A stretch of DNA of 28,519 bases from Candidatus Hydrogenedentes bacterium UBA2224 (GTDB taxonomy: Bacteria; Hydrogenedentota; Hydrogenedentia; Hydrogenedentales; SLHB01). The stretch covers positions 1 to 28,519 of the forward strand of contig DDYW01000167.1 in the NCBI GenBank assembly GCA_002348185.1, in the 5' to 3' direction. A program made the translations under genes and the position numbers. The notes below the pieces were generated by a model. It worked only from the letters and a program-made list of their open reading frames with translations, made no database searches and was not told where the DNA came from. This document shows positions 1 through 9,028 of the stretch, in pieces. The number at the start of each line of letters is the position of its first letter. The stretch's first letter is position 1.

Positions 1-20
1 CCATACCGTCCATACCGTCC
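1..20. repeat. 9-bp tandem repeat, cut by the window edge
   Basis: Two 9-bp units of the form CCATACCGT followed by CC lie at the very start, so the array may extend to the left. The same family, consensus CCRTMCYGT on the plus strand, recurs at 7214-7258 and 14525-14596. It sits just past the 3' end of the minus-strand gene that stops at 75. Its function is unknown. Positions 21-74 hold nothing else I can recognise. Confidence 0.75.
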
Positions 21-74
21 ACCACACGGATCAGTCGGCACATGCTCCAGCGCCCGAAAGGACAAGCGCTTCAG

Positions 75-3000
75 TCATCTGGCCTCAACTTGGCCGGCGA
101 TTGAGTTCCGAGTCGGTTGCACCACGTCCAAAACCTGCTGACGCGCGGCATGGAGCTGCTGCCGCCGTTCCGGCAGGTGGATCTCGGCGGTCTCGCGCAA
201 CAGCGCGAGCTTTTCCCTCAGCGAATACGGCGTATACACGTAATCCTGCTCGAACTGGAATCCGAGGCGCGAATCCCGTGACGCGGCGAGCAGCGAGCGT
301 TCCGTCCGGGCGATTTCCTCGCGCAGAATCGTCTCCATCCGGTCCAGCATCGCCTCCGCCTTCCCGGAATCGGGTTCCGCGGCCTGCTGCAGGCGGAGAT
401 CCTCAAATTCAAGAACGGCGCCATTGCTTTGCATCATCCGGTGCAGTTGCTCGGCCACCACCACTTCGCGCACCGCGTCCGGCCGTTTGGATTCCGGGCT
501 GGCGAGCGCCGCTTCCCGGTAGAGCTCCAGCCCGGCCTCCATCTCGTCCGCCGCCCGGCGCAGGTAGTTGAGGAACACCGGGAGCACCTTCGTTTCTTGC
601 CCAACCTCCACGCCGGTCGCGCTTCGCGCGTAGAGTTCGGCCTTGTTCACCCGGTTCGTGAAATCGGGGTAGAACACCATCCGCGATACCGTAAACGGCC
701 AGTACGGATTAACCTCCCCGCCGAAGTATCCCATCCACTTCTGGTGGTCTGTCCAGGAATGCGTGAACGTCGTGGTTCGAAGGGGCGGTTCCCGGAGAAA
801 CAGGGGATTCCCGACCGCGTTGTTGGTGCCCATATTCGGGCCGGTATCGGGCACGAGACGGATCGCCCGGCTGAAATGGTCCCACGCCTCCAGCACCTTG
901 TCCTGTTGAGCCGCTCCGAACATGCGCGCGGCCACGGCGCCCAGCAGCGCTTCAAACGGCGGCGCGTCCGTCCAGCAATACCACGCCCGCAGTTCGGTCA
1001 TCATGTTCGGCGTGTACCCGCTGCTGTGGCTCTCCAGCGTTCCGTTGACGCCATGCGCCTCGAGCGCTTTGTAGCGCTCGTACCACTGGTACGGAAACGG
1101 GAGGTACGGACTGGTGCCAAATTGCCACGCGGCGAACGTGTCGGCCTTGGAGTAGACCTTCATGTTGCGTGTGCGCGCTTCGGCAATCTGGGCCTCGGTC
1201 ACCTCGGCGGGCCCAATCTGATTAAGCGAATAATCGCGCAGATGGCCCTTCATGCCGTCGAGCTCAAAACTCTTCCCGTTCTCCCAGGTCAACAGGGGGA
1301 TGCTCTCGGCCGGCAGTTGCTGGATGAAATAGCGTTTCATCGCGACGTTCCCCGGCCGGAAATCGATGTTGTATTCCCACGGGAGTATCTCGATCGCGGG
1401 ATTGACCCGGTGGCACTCCTCCGTCACGATGGCTACCGCCCGCGCCCAGTTTCGCGCCCAGTCCTTCACGTGCTCTTCGTCCGCGCCGTGCAGGCCGCCC
1501 CACTTCTGGTACCAGAAGCCTTCGGTCAGGAGAATGTACCCCTGAATGTCCGGAAACTCGGCCAGAATGTCGCGCACGAGCATGCGCAGCCCCTCGTCAC
1601 TCTCGGGCGTGCCCAGAAACTGGTAGATGATCGGCGCATACACCTTGATGCCGAAGCGGGAGGCCCGGTTGACCAAATCCCGCATCCGGGCCGGATCCTG
1701 CCGGCGCACCCGGTAGAGCAGGCGGGCGTAGAAGTCGGTCGAGGTCTCCGCCGTGCTGCGATCGCCGTTCGGGTTCGCATAACACGACGCGAAAATCCCG
1801 TCAAACCCATCGTGCGCCAAATGCGAAAGCAGCGCATCCGGCCATTCCATCCAGCCCATCCAGGACTCGATCATCCGCATATCGTAGAGGCTGTGCCGCA
1901 CCGTATTGAGATTCGCGGGCAGGAACGGTCCTTCGCGCAGGTTCATCCGGGCCTCCAAGTTGTACAGCCCGAACATCGCCCCCCGTTCGTCGTACCCGCA
2001 CACCACCACCCGCTCGGGACTCACGGTGATCGCATAGTCCTTGGGACCCGTTAGCGCCGCGCCGCAATCCGGCAACTGGTCGCGCGTCCCCGCAACGATG
2101 CACCCGGTCAGCCCCTGCCAATCGTCGAGCGAATCCCGGCCCTCAACATCCACCTCCACGCGCATCGACGTCGTGAGGTAATCCTGAAAGTCCTGCACCG
2201 CGGTCTGAAGCACGGCCCCGCTGCGCTGGCACCACGCCAGTTTCCAGCCCTGACCGGGCAACGTCAGTTCGTCGGGGTGCGCGCTGGCCTCGGCATTCCG
2301 CCGCGGCACGTGGACCGGGCCCTCCGAAAGCCCGTGGTGATACGCGTACGGTTCCTCCGCAGGCAGCACCCGGGCCACTTCCCGCGAAAAGTCGTCGTCG
2401 GGCACGTCAACCGCGATCCCGGTCGCGACGGTCAGACCGCGCCGCGCGGGCAACTGCACATCCAGCGTCTCGCGGAGAAGCTCGAGCTTCTCCTGGAGCG
2501 AGTACGGCGTGTAGACGTAGTCGCATTCCGACTGGAAGCCCAGGCGCGAATCCCGTGTGGCGGCAAGCAACGACAGCTCCGTGCGGACGATTTCTTCGCG
2601 AAGGATGGTCTCCATCCGGTCCAGGAGAACGCCGGCCGTTTCCGGGGCCTGTTCCGCGGCCAGTTGCAGGCGAAGATCTTCAAACTCGAGGATCGCCCGG
2701 TTGCTGAGGAGCATCCGCTGGATCTGCTCGGCGACAACGACTTCGCGCAGCGCGCCGTCGCGTTTGGCCTCGGGGCTGGCCAGCGCGGCGGCCCGGTAGA
2801 GCTTCAGGCCCTCTTCCAGTTGGTCCGCCGCGGCCTGCAGGTACTTCAGGAAGACCGGCAGAAACCGTTCGTCCGGCCTGCTCTCAATTCCCGAGACACT
2901 GCGGGCATAGGATTCGGCCCGGTTCGACTGGTTCGTGAAATCCGGGCTGAACACCAGACGCGATACGGTGAATGGCCACCACGGAGTGATCTCGCCGCCC

Positions 3001-4748
3001 AGGTAGCCCATCCACAGGCTCTCATCCGTCCACGACCGCGTGAATCTGGCCGTGCGGGCCGGCGGTTCCTCGAAAAACAGCGGATTGCCGATTGCGTGGC
3101 TGGTTCCCATCGTGGGACCGGTATCCGGCACCAGCCGAATGGCCTGGCTGAACCGGTCCCAGGCGCCCAGGACCCGTTCTTCGCTCCCGGCGCCGAAATT
3201 GCGCGCCGCGATGGCGCGAAGCAGCTCGTCGAGTGGCGGGGCGCCGCTCCAGCAGTACCACGCCCGCAGCTCGGTCATAAAACTCGGCGAGTATCCGGTG
3301 GACCAGCTTTCAAGGGTCCCGTTTACGCCCTGCTCTTCCATTGCCTGGTAACGCGCATACCATTGATACGGGAAGGGATGGTACGGCACGGTCTGCAGTT
3401 GGGCGCCGCACACGAACGTGTCGCCATTGGTGTAGGCCTTCATGCCCCGCCGACGCGCCTCCTCGATCTGCGCCTGCGTGACTTCCGCGGGCCCTGCCTG
3501 GCTGATCGCATAGTCCCGCAAGTGGCCCTGGAATCCATCGATCTCAAAGCTCTTCCCGTTCTCCCACGTGACCAGCGGAATCGTGTCCTGCGGAAGCTGC
3601 TGGATGAAATACCGCTTCATGGGGGCGTTCTGCGGCCGGAAGTCGATGTTGTATTCCCACGGGAGTATCTCAATCGCGGGATTCACCCGGTGGCATTCCT
3701 CCGCCACGATGCCCACGGCCCGGCTCCAGTTCTGGGCCCAGTCGTGCATGTATTCTTCGCTCGCGCCATGCCCTCCGCCCCACTGCTTGTACCAGAAACC
3801 TTCCGTGAGCAGCACGTACCCCTGAATATCGGGAAACTGCGCCAGAATCTCCCGCACCAGCTTCCGCAACCCCTCCTCGCTTTCCGGCGTCCCCATATAC
3901 TGGTAAATGATGGGCGTATACACCTTAACCCCGTACCTGGACGCCCGATCAATAAGGTCCCGCATCCGGGCCGGGTCCTGATGCCGAATCCGGAACAGGA
4001 TCCGCGCGTAAAAATCGGTCGAAGTCTCCGCGGTGCTGCGATCGCCGTTCGGGTTGGCCAACGCGGAGGCGAAGATCGCGTCGAACCCGTCGTGGGCCAG
4101 GCGCGAGAGCAGCGTGTCGGGAAATTCCATCCACCCCATCCAGGAATGGACCAGGCGCGCGTCGTACAGACTGTGCCGCACCACACTCAGATCCGCGGGC
4201 AGGAACGGGCCCTCGCGGAGATTCAGCCGGGCCTCCAGGTTATAGAGCCCGAACATGGCCCCCCGTTCGTCAAACCCGCACACCGTCACGTGTTCGGGGG
4301 TGGCCGTGAGTTCGTAGTCCTTGGGTCCCGTCAGGGCCGCGCCGCATCCCGGCAACTGTTCGCGCGTCCCCACGACGATACAACGGGGCAGATTCTCCCA
4401 GCCCTCCAGCGAATCCCGGCCCTCGACAGCCACCTGGACGCCCATGGAGACCTTCAGATAGTCCTGAAAATCCTGAACCGCCGTCTGCAGCACCGCCCCG
4501 CTGCGCCGGTCCCAGACTAGCCGCCACCCCTGGTCCGGGAGCGCCAGTTCTCCTGCCGAAGCGACGGCGTCCGGATTCCGCCCCGGCACATGCACCGGCG
4601 CTTCCGACAGCCACGTGTGGTAGGCATAGCGTTCCTCCACCGGAAGCGCGCGTTCAATTTCCCGCGCGAAGTCCTGGGCCGTCACCTGCGCGGGCGCGGC
4701 CGCCGAAAAATGCAGCGCACTGCCTATGGTCAGAAACAACACCGTCAT
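75..4748 (-). CDS. Secreted tandem-duplicated glycoside-hydrolase-like protein (GH67/GH20-like)
   Basis: This encodes about 1557 residues. The ATG at 4748 is chosen because an AGGCGAGG-like ribosome site lies just upstream and a hydrophobic signal peptide (MTVLFLTIGSALHFSAAAPA) begins there; the open frame upstream has no signal character. After the signal peptide come two copies of one module of about 760 residues, at roughly 25-770 and 782-1540. Each copy has an alpha/beta N-terminal domain like the domain that precedes the barrel in alpha-glucuronidases and hexosaminidases. A TIM-barrel-like region and a helical C-terminal region follow. Carboxylates conserved in both copies include E316/E1076 in LLTEG and E365/E1125 and D369/D1129 in PWEYNIDF; these are candidates for catalysis, not proven. 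Only the first copy has a signal peptide. The substrate is unknown and the family call rests on fold-like motifs. It is divergent from the gene at 5044 and probably acts on polysaccharide outside the cytoplasm. Confidence 0.72.
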   Translation of the reverse strand: MTVLFLTIGSALHFSAAAPAQVTAQDFAREIERALPVEERYAYHTWLSEAPVHVPGRNPDAVASAGELALPDQGWRLVWDRRSGAVLQTAVQDFQDYLKVSMGVQVAVEGRDSLEGWENLPRCIVVGTREQLPGCGAALTGPKDYELTATPEHVTVCGFDERGAMFGLYNLEARLNLREGPFLPADLSVVRHSLYDARLVHSWMGWMEFPDTLLSRLAHDGFDAIFASALANPNGDRSTAETSTDFYARILFRIRHQDPARMRDLIDRASRYGVKVYTPIIYQYMGTPESEEGLRKLVREILAQFPDIQGYVLLTEGFWYKQWGGGHGASEEYMHDWAQNWSRAVGIVAEECHRVNPAIEILPWEYNIDFRPQNAPMKRYFIQQLPQDTIPLVTWENGKSFEIDGFQGHLRDYAISQAGPAEVTQAQIEEARRRGMKAYTNGDTFVCGAQLQTVPYHPFPYQWYARYQAMEEQGVNGTLESWSTGYSPSFMTELRAWYCWSGAPPLDELLRAIAARNFGAGSEERVLGAWDRFSQAIRLVPDTGPTMGTSHAIGNPLFFEEPPARTARFTRSWTDESLWMGYLGGEITPWWPFTVSRLVFSPDFTNQSNRAESYARSVSGIESRPDERFLPVFLKYLQAAADQLEEGLKLYRAAALASPEAKRDGALREVVVAEQIQRMLLSNRAILEFEDLRLQLAAEQAPETAGVLLDRMETILREEIVRTELSLLAATRDSRLGFQSECDYVYTPYSLQEKLELLRETLDVQLPARRGLTVATGIAVDVPDDDFSREVARVLPAEEPYAYHHGLSEGPVHVPRRNAEASAHPDELTLPGQGWKLAWCQRSGAVLQTAVQDFQDYLTTSMRVEVDVEGRDSLDDWQGLTGCIVAGTRDQLPDCGAALTGPKDYAITVSPERVVVCGYDERGAMFGLYNLEARMNLREGPFLPANLNTVRHSLYDMRMIESWMGWMEWPDALLSHLAHDGFDGIFASCYANPNGDRSTAETSTDFYARLLYRVRRQDPARMRDLVNRASRFGIKVYAPIIYQFLGTPESDEGLRMLVRDILAEFPDIQGYILLTEGFWYQKWGGLHGADEEHVKDWARNWARAVAIVTEECHRVNPAIEILPWEYNIDFRPGNVAMKRYFIQQLPAESIPLLTWENGKSFELDGMKGHLRDYSLNQIGPAEVTEAQIAEARTRNMKVYSKADTFAAWQFGTSPYLPFPYQWYERYKALEAHGVNGTLESHSSGYTPNMMTELRAWYCWTDAPPFEALLGAVAARMFGAAQQDKVLEAWDHFSRAIRLVPDTGPNMGTNNAVGNPLFLREPPLRTTTFTHSWTDHQKWMGYFGGEVNPYWPFTVSRMVFYPDFTNRVNKAELYARSATGVEVGQETKVLPVFLNYLRRAADEMEAGLELYREAALASPESKRPDAVREVVVAEQLHRMMQSNGAVLEFEDLRLQQAAEPDSGKAEAMLDRMETILREEIARTERSLLAASRDSRLGFQFEQDYVYTPYSLREKLALLRETAEIHLPERRQQLHAARQQVLDVVQPTRNSIAGQVEAR
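150..2400 (-). repeat. Internal duplication, C-terminal copy (copy 2)
   Basis: This is the second copy of the 2.28-kb coding repeat inside the glycoside-hydrolase-like gene. It aligns with 2430-4680 at an offset of about 2277-2280 bp (759-760 codons). DNA identity is high in blocks: 1363-1391 is identical to 3643-3671. Boundaries are approximate. It has lost the signal peptide, and a short linker after ARRGLTVATGIAVDV joins it to copy 1. Confidence 0.9.
2430..4680 (-). repeat. Internal duplication, N-terminal copy (copy 1)
   Basis: This is the first copy of the 2.28-kb coding repeat, directly after the signal peptide. It ends near the segment LLRETLDVQLPARR, which matches LLRETAEIHLPERR near the end of copy 2. 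Differences are spread over the whole unit, so the copies have had time to diverge while both frames stayed open. Confidence 0.9.
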
Positions 4749-5043
4749 ATCCTCGCCTTTCTGATTGGAACCCGGCATCGCCACCGTCCGCGAGTCCCAT
4801 ACGTCCGCACCCCTCCGGCCCGGACAGGATACCGCGCGCGTCCCCGTTGATCTCGGCGGGCAACGCCGCCCCGATTGCGTAGCAACGCCATTGGAGCAGA
4901 AATCGCGCATCTTCACAAGTCTCGCGGCGCAGATTCTCCCGCCGCGCGGGGTGATGTATCATGATGGCCGCGTTTGTGAAGAAGTGACGGGATGCAACGC
5001 GCGGTACACGGCCCCATGCCGGCCCGCGCCGCGGGAGGATTCC
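4749..5043. promoter_or_regulatory. Divergent intergenic region
   Basis: This stretch of 295 bp separates two divergent genes for secreted proteins and must hold the start signals for both. A possible -10 element for the plus-strand gene, TATCAT, lies at 4957-4962 inside TGATGTATCATGAT. I see no convincing -35 element 17 bp upstream. A GGGAGG ribosome site at 5033-5038 serves the gene at 5044. The inverted repeat TGAT-GT-ATCA at 4952-4961 resembles a palindrome at 25195-25204. Confidence 0.35.
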
Positions 5044-7203
5044 ATGCGCCCTGGAAAGACCGCTGTCGTGCTGCTGAGCCTGGCCTGCGCCGCGGCGCAC
5101 AGTCTGGAGACCGGATACGAACTCCCGTTCGCCGCGGGCACATTTGAGCAGCAGGTCCACCGGGCCTACACGACGCAGGAGGGTTTGCCTGACAACGACG
5201 TGCTCCGGATTGCTCGGGACGCCAACGGCACGATTGTCGCGGAGACCGCGCACGGAGTGGCGGTCTTTCAAGCAGGACAGTGGCGTGCGGAACCGCAGCT
5301 CTCCTCCGAGGTTTTTTCTACACCAGAGCTCGACCAAGAACAGCGCGCGCGTCTGCGGGACGTCGCCGGCGCCGAGCCGGACATGCGCGCCGTCGCCGAA
5401 CACCAGGGCGAATTCGCCGTAGCCTGCGACACGGGGCTGTATCTCGAAAAGGCTGGTCAATGGGAACTGGCGCTCCCCCGGGAGGATACCGTGCGCTGGG
5501 CCCCGGTCGACGTGCGCAGCGTCGCCTGCGACGCCTCCGGACACCTGTGGTTTGCGGCGCCGCAGGGTGTCGGGTACCGCATCACCGAAGAGGACTGGAA
5601 ACTCTTCACCGGCGCGGAGGGTTTGCCATACAACGACTTCACCTGCATGGCCGCCGGCCCCAAAGGCGTCTGGTTCGGCACCACCAACGGCGCGATCCAG
5701 TACCGCGACGGCCAGTGGACGTTCCGGCAGGGGCGGCGCTGGCTCCTCGACAACCACGTTCGCGACATCGCCATCGACTCCGACGGCAACGCCTGGTGCG
5801 CGACCGCGAAAGGCGTGTCGTGCATCGCGTCCGAACCGATGACGTTCTCCGGCAAGGCGGCGTTTTTCCTCGACGAAATCGAAAAGTACCACCGCCGCAC
5901 CCGTTTGGGCTACGTCAACCCCGCCCGGCTCGCCTCGCCGGGCGACAAGCGCAGCGCCGTGCCCGTGTTTACCGACAACGATGGGCATTTCACGGGACTC
6001 TATCTCGGCGCGGTAAGCCTCGGGTATGCCGTGACCCGCGACGAGAAACTGAGACGCGATGCCGTCAACGCGTTTCGCGGGCTGGCCTTTCTCAGCGAGG
6101 TCACCGAAGGCGGCACCCACCCCGCGCCGAAAGGGTTTATCGCACGGGCCGTGCTGCCTGCGTCAGAGCCAGACCCCAACCCCCAGTTCGATCGGGCCTA
6201 CGATCTCCGCCGCAGGGAACGCGACGCCCTCTGGAAGATCATTCAGCCCCGCTGGCCCATCGATGCCTCGGGCGAATGGTACTGGAAGAACGATTCGAGT
6301 TCCGACGAGCTGGACGGCCATTTCTTCGGGTTTGCCATCTACTTCGACCGCGTCTGCCAGACCGAGCCGGAACGGGACGAAGTGCGCCAGGCCGTCCGGC
6401 GCATCATCGACCATATCCTGGACCACGGCTACAACCTCGTGGACCACGACGGCCAGCCGACGCGTTGGGGCCACCTTTCCCCCGATGACCTGAATCGAAA
6501 CGAGGCCTGGTGCGCGGAGCGCGGCCTGAACTCGTTCAGCATGCTGACCTACCTCTCCATTGCCCACCACATCACGGGCAACCCGAAATACCGCGAAGCT
6601 TACCTCGAACTCGCCCTCGAACACGGTTACGGCATGAACGGCATGACCCAGCCCGGGTATCTGTCCGGACCGGGTTTTGTGGGCCACCAGCCTGACGACA
6701 ACATGGCCTTCATGAACTACTACCACCTCATTCGCTACGAGACCGATCCCAAGCTGCTCAGCATGTACCATTTCGCGATCATGAACCACTGGCAGCACGA
6801 GAAACGCGAGCGCAATCCCTTCACAAATTTCATCTATGCCGCGTGCTGCCTCGGAAAGACCCGCACCGACCAGTGGGGAACCGTGGACCTCACGCCGCAA
6901 AAACATTGCTTCGAGGACGCCATCGACACGCTGAAACGCTATCCCCTGGACCTCGTGGACTGGCCCATGTCCAACGCACACCGCATCGACATCACGCCCA
7001 TCCTGGACGAAACCGGACAGCCCACCGGAAGAGGGGGACGGCACGACGGACAGGTCTTCCCCATCGACGAACGGCACGAAACCTACTGGGACCTCGACCC
7101 CTGGGCGCTCACCTGCAGCGGCGACGGCACACGCCTCCGCGAAGGCGTCCCGTACCTGCTCGCCTACTACATGGCCCGGGCCCACGGATTCCTCGGCGAA
7201 TAG
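5044..7203 (+). CDS. Secreted propeller plus (alpha/alpha)-barrel-like protein
   Basis: The product has 719 residues. The ATG at 5044 follows GGGAGG by five bases and begins a signal peptide (MRPGKTAVVLLSLACAAAHS); the longer open frame upstream is not needed. Residues about 30-265 carry repeats of the two-component-regulator propeller type, for example GLPDNDVLRIARDANG, DVRSVACDASGHLWFA and HVRDIAIDSDGNAWCAT. From about residue 275 the protein is helical, with aromatic and acidic motifs such as SSDELDGHFFGFAIYF and QPGYLSGPGFVGHQPDDN that resemble six-hairpin glycosidase-type barrels. It has no histidine-kinase or transmembrane output domain, so a sensor role is unlikely. A carbohydrate-binding or carbohydrate-degrading exported protein is more likely. 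The catalytic residues and substrate cannot be read from the sequence. It is followed at once by a 9-bp repeat array. Confidence 0.7.
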   Translation: MRPGKTAVVLLSLACAAAHSLETGYELPFAAGTFEQQVHRAYTTQEGLPDNDVLRIARDANGTIVAETAHGVAVFQAGQWRAEPQLSSEVFSTPELDQEQRARLRDVAGAEPDMRAVAEHQGEFAVACDTGLYLEKAGQWELALPREDTVRWAPVDVRSVACDASGHLWFAAPQGVGYRITEEDWKLFTGAEGLPYNDFTCMAAGPKGVWFGTTNGAIQYRDGQWTFRQGRRWLLDNHVRDIAIDSDGNAWCATAKGVSCIASEPMTFSGKAAFFLDEIEKYHRRTRLGYVNPARLASPGDKRSAVPVFTDNDGHFTGLYLGAVSLGYAVTRDEKLRRDAVNAFRGLAFLSEVTEGGTHPAPKGFIARAVLPASEPDPNPQFDRAYDLRRRERDALWKIIQPRWPIDASGEWYWKNDSSSDELDGHFFGFAIYFDRVCQTEPERDEVRQAVRRIIDHILDHGYNLVDHDGQPTRWGHLSPDDLNRNEAWCAERGLNSFSMLTYLSIAHHITGNPKYREAYLELALEHGYGMNGMTQPGYLSGPGFVGHQPDDNMAFMNYYHLIRYETDPKLLSMYHFAIMNHWQHEKRERNPFTNFIYAACCLGKTRTDQWGTVDLTPQKHCFEDAIDTLKRYPLDLVDWPMSNAHRIDITPILDETGQPTGRGGRHDGQVFPIDERHETYWDLDPWALTCSGDGTRLREGVPYLLAYYMARAHGFLGE

Positions 7204-7213
7204 TCTGCCGCAG

Positions 7214-7258
7214 CCATCCCGTCCACCCTGTCCACCTTGTCCACCCCATCCACCGCGC
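7214..7258. repeat. 9-bp degenerate tandem repeat
   Basis: Five 9-bp units in phase (CCATCCCGT, CCACCCTGT, CCACCTTGT, CCACCCCAT, CCACCGCGC) begin ten bases after the stop codon of the upstream gene. They belong to the family at 1-20 and 14525-14596, in the same orientation. The array is more degenerate than the one at 14525. Confidence 0.8.
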
Positions 7259-7392
7259 CCACACCCCGGCACGCCATTCGTTCCTCTGCCCCCCCATCAG
7301 CGGCGGTTCAGGTACCGCGCCCCCGCTTGAAAAGCGCCCCGGCCCTGACGCAGCATGTAGTCCCGTACCGGCACCCGCCCACGGCTTGGCGT

Positions 7393-7438
7393 CAATGGTT
7401 TGCCATTGGCTAACGTTGGGGAACATCACTCGCCAATG
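7393..7438. promoter_or_regulatory. Possible operator upstream of the sugar ABC operon
   Basis: CAATGG (7393-7398) and CCATTG (7403-7408) form a perfect inverted repeat with a four-base spacer. GCCATTGGC at 7402-7410 is itself a near palindrome, and a third CCAATG lies at 7433-7438 overlapping the start codon. Such a cluster directly before the first gene of a sugar operon could bind a regulator. No regulator gene is present in the window, so this is inference. Confidence 0.25.
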
Positions 7439-9028
7439 TCACACGGCGGCACTATCGGCCAGGCACTGGTCATGGAAGCCGTTTCAAAACGGTATCCGGG
7501 CACGCTGGCAGTCGACCGCGTCGACCTCGGTGTCAACGCGGGCGAGGTGCACGCCCTGATGGGCGAAAACGGCGCCGGAAAATCCACCCTCATGAAGATC
7601 CTGTCCGGCACGTTCAACGATTACGACGGCCTCATTCGCATCGGTGGGCAGACGGTAACGCTGCATTCGCCGGCCGAAGCCAAGGAACACGGCGTGGGCA
7701 TGGTCCATCAGGAACTCAGTCTCGCCCGGCCCATCTCCATTGCCGAAAACGTGCTCGCGGGACGTCTCCCCGCGAACCGCTGGGGCCTCATCCAGCGCAA
7801 GGCCCTCTTCGAGGAAGCGCGCCAATGGCTCGAGTATGTGGGTCTTGCGCTGGACCCGCGAAAAGCCGTCGGGGAAATCAGCCCGCATGAGGCCCAACTG
7901 GTCGAGATCGCCAAGGTACTGAGCAACAAACCGTGCATTCTCGTCCTGGATGAACCCACGTCGTCCTTGTCGCGCGAGGAAACGGCGCGGCTTTTTGACA
8001 TCATTCGGGACCTGAAGCGGCGAGGGCTTGCCATCGTCTACATCTCTCACCACCTGCCCGAAGTCTTCGAAATTGCCGACCGCGTCACCGTGCTTCGCGA
8101 CGGGCGGAACATGGGAACACTTTCCATCGCGGAGGCGACGCCTCAGAAGCTGGTCCAGATGATGGCCGGGCAGACGATCGACGAGTTCTACGCCGCCCGC
8201 CATCCCGAGATTGGCGACACGGTCCTGCGCGCCGTACATCTGACGCGCCGCGCCTACTTTCACGACGTGTCGTTTGCGCTGCGCCGGGGCGAGACGCTTG
8301 GACTGGCCGGCCTGTCGGGTTCGGGCCGCACCGAGCTGGCCCGGTCCCTCTGCGGGCTCGATCCCCTCCATTACGGGACGGTGGCGCTTCACGGCGGGAT
8401 CATTCAACCGGGGGACTACGCCCGGGCGGTGTCGAAAGGACTCGTCTATCTGACCGAGGACCGGAAAGCCGACGGCCTGTTCCTGCGCCTGCCCGTCAGC
8501 CAGAACCTGGTCGCTGCGCTCACGGCCCGCCATTCCACCATGGGCCTCTGCCGTCCGGCGAAAGACGCGGCGGTAGCGCAGCGTCTCTTCACCACGCTCC
8601 ATGTGGTGGCCCCGTCGCCCGAGGTCGATGCGGGTACCCTGTCCGGAGGCAATCAGCAGAAAGTCCTCCTCGCAAAATGGCTTGCCACGAAGCCGCACGT
8701 CCTTATTCTGGACGAACCCACCCGTGGCGTTGACGTCACGGCGAAACGCCAAATCCACGAGGCCATCCTGGGCCTCACGGCGCAGGGCACCGCCGTTCTG
8801 CTGATCAGTTCCGACCTGCCGGAACTCGTGGGCATGTCGGATCGCGTGCTCGTCATGCGCCAGGGCCGCTTGATCGGCGAAATGCAGCGGCAGGAGCTAT
8901 CAGAGGAGGCCGTCTTGCTCGCCGCGAACGGCCACTATGCCTTTCGCACCCCCGATACCGTCACATCGAACACCGGGCGCGGCGCCGTCCGTCCCGCGGC
9001 TTCCCTCCAGGAGCAGGGGCGCCCGTGA
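7436..9028 (+). CDS. CUT2-type sugar ABC transporter ATP-binding protein (RbsA/MglA/XylG-like)
   Basis: The product is about 530 residues, the usual length for double-domain ATPases of the ribose/galactose/xylose class. The first nucleotide-binding domain has Walker A GENGAGKST at residues 43-51, a weak signature ISPHEAQ and Walker B CILVLDEPTSSLS. The second has a degenerate Walker A (GLSGSGRTEL), an intact signature LSGGNQQK and Walker B HVLILDEPTRGVD. This asymmetry is normal for the family. The ATG at 7436 follows GGGGA by about a dozen bases; ATG 7472 and an upstream TTG at 7400 are alternatives. Its stop overlaps the GTG start of the next gene. It should energise import of a monosaccharide or small glycoside through the two following permeases at the cytoplasmic membrane. 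Confidence 0.95.
   Translation: MSHGGTIGQALVMEAVSKRYPGTLAVDRVDLGVNAGEVHALMGENGAGKSTLMKILSGTFNDYDGLIRIGGQTVTLHSPAEAKEHGVGMVHQELSLARPISIAENVLAGRLPANRWGLIQRKALFEEARQWLEYVGLALDPRKAVGEISPHEAQLVEIAKVLSNKPCILVLDEPTSSLSREETARLFDIIRDLKRRGLAIVYISHHLPEVFEIADRVTVLRDGRNMGTLSIAEATPQKLVQMMAGQTIDEFYAARHPEIGDTVLRAVHLTRRAYFHDVSFALRRGETLGLAGLSGSGRTELARSLCGLDPLHYGTVALHGGIIQPGDYARAVSKGLVYLTEDRKADGLFLRLPVSQNLVAALTARHSTMGLCRPAKDAAVAQRLFTTLHVVAPSPEVDAGTLSGGNQQKVLLAKWLATKPHVLILDEPTRGVDVTAKRQIHEAILGLTAQGTAVLLISSDLPELVGMSDRVLVMRQGRLIGEMQRQELSEEAVLLAANGHYAFRTPDTVTSNTGRGAVRPAASLQEQGRP

Noticed and set aside
429..4520. Long open frames on the plus strand (429-2054 and 2277-4520)
   Set aside because: They lie antisense to the duplicated hydrolase gene, have low-complexity, Arg/His/Pro-rich translations, and repeat each other only because the gene below is duplicated.
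6163..7272. Minus-strand open frame of 369 codons
   Set aside because: It is antisense to the well-supported propeller/barrel gene, and its Gly/Val/Arg-rich product is typical of a shadow frame in high-GC DNA.
7484..8758. Minus-strand open frame of 424 codons
   Set aside because: It is antisense to the ABC ATPase gene, whose motifs are unmistakable.
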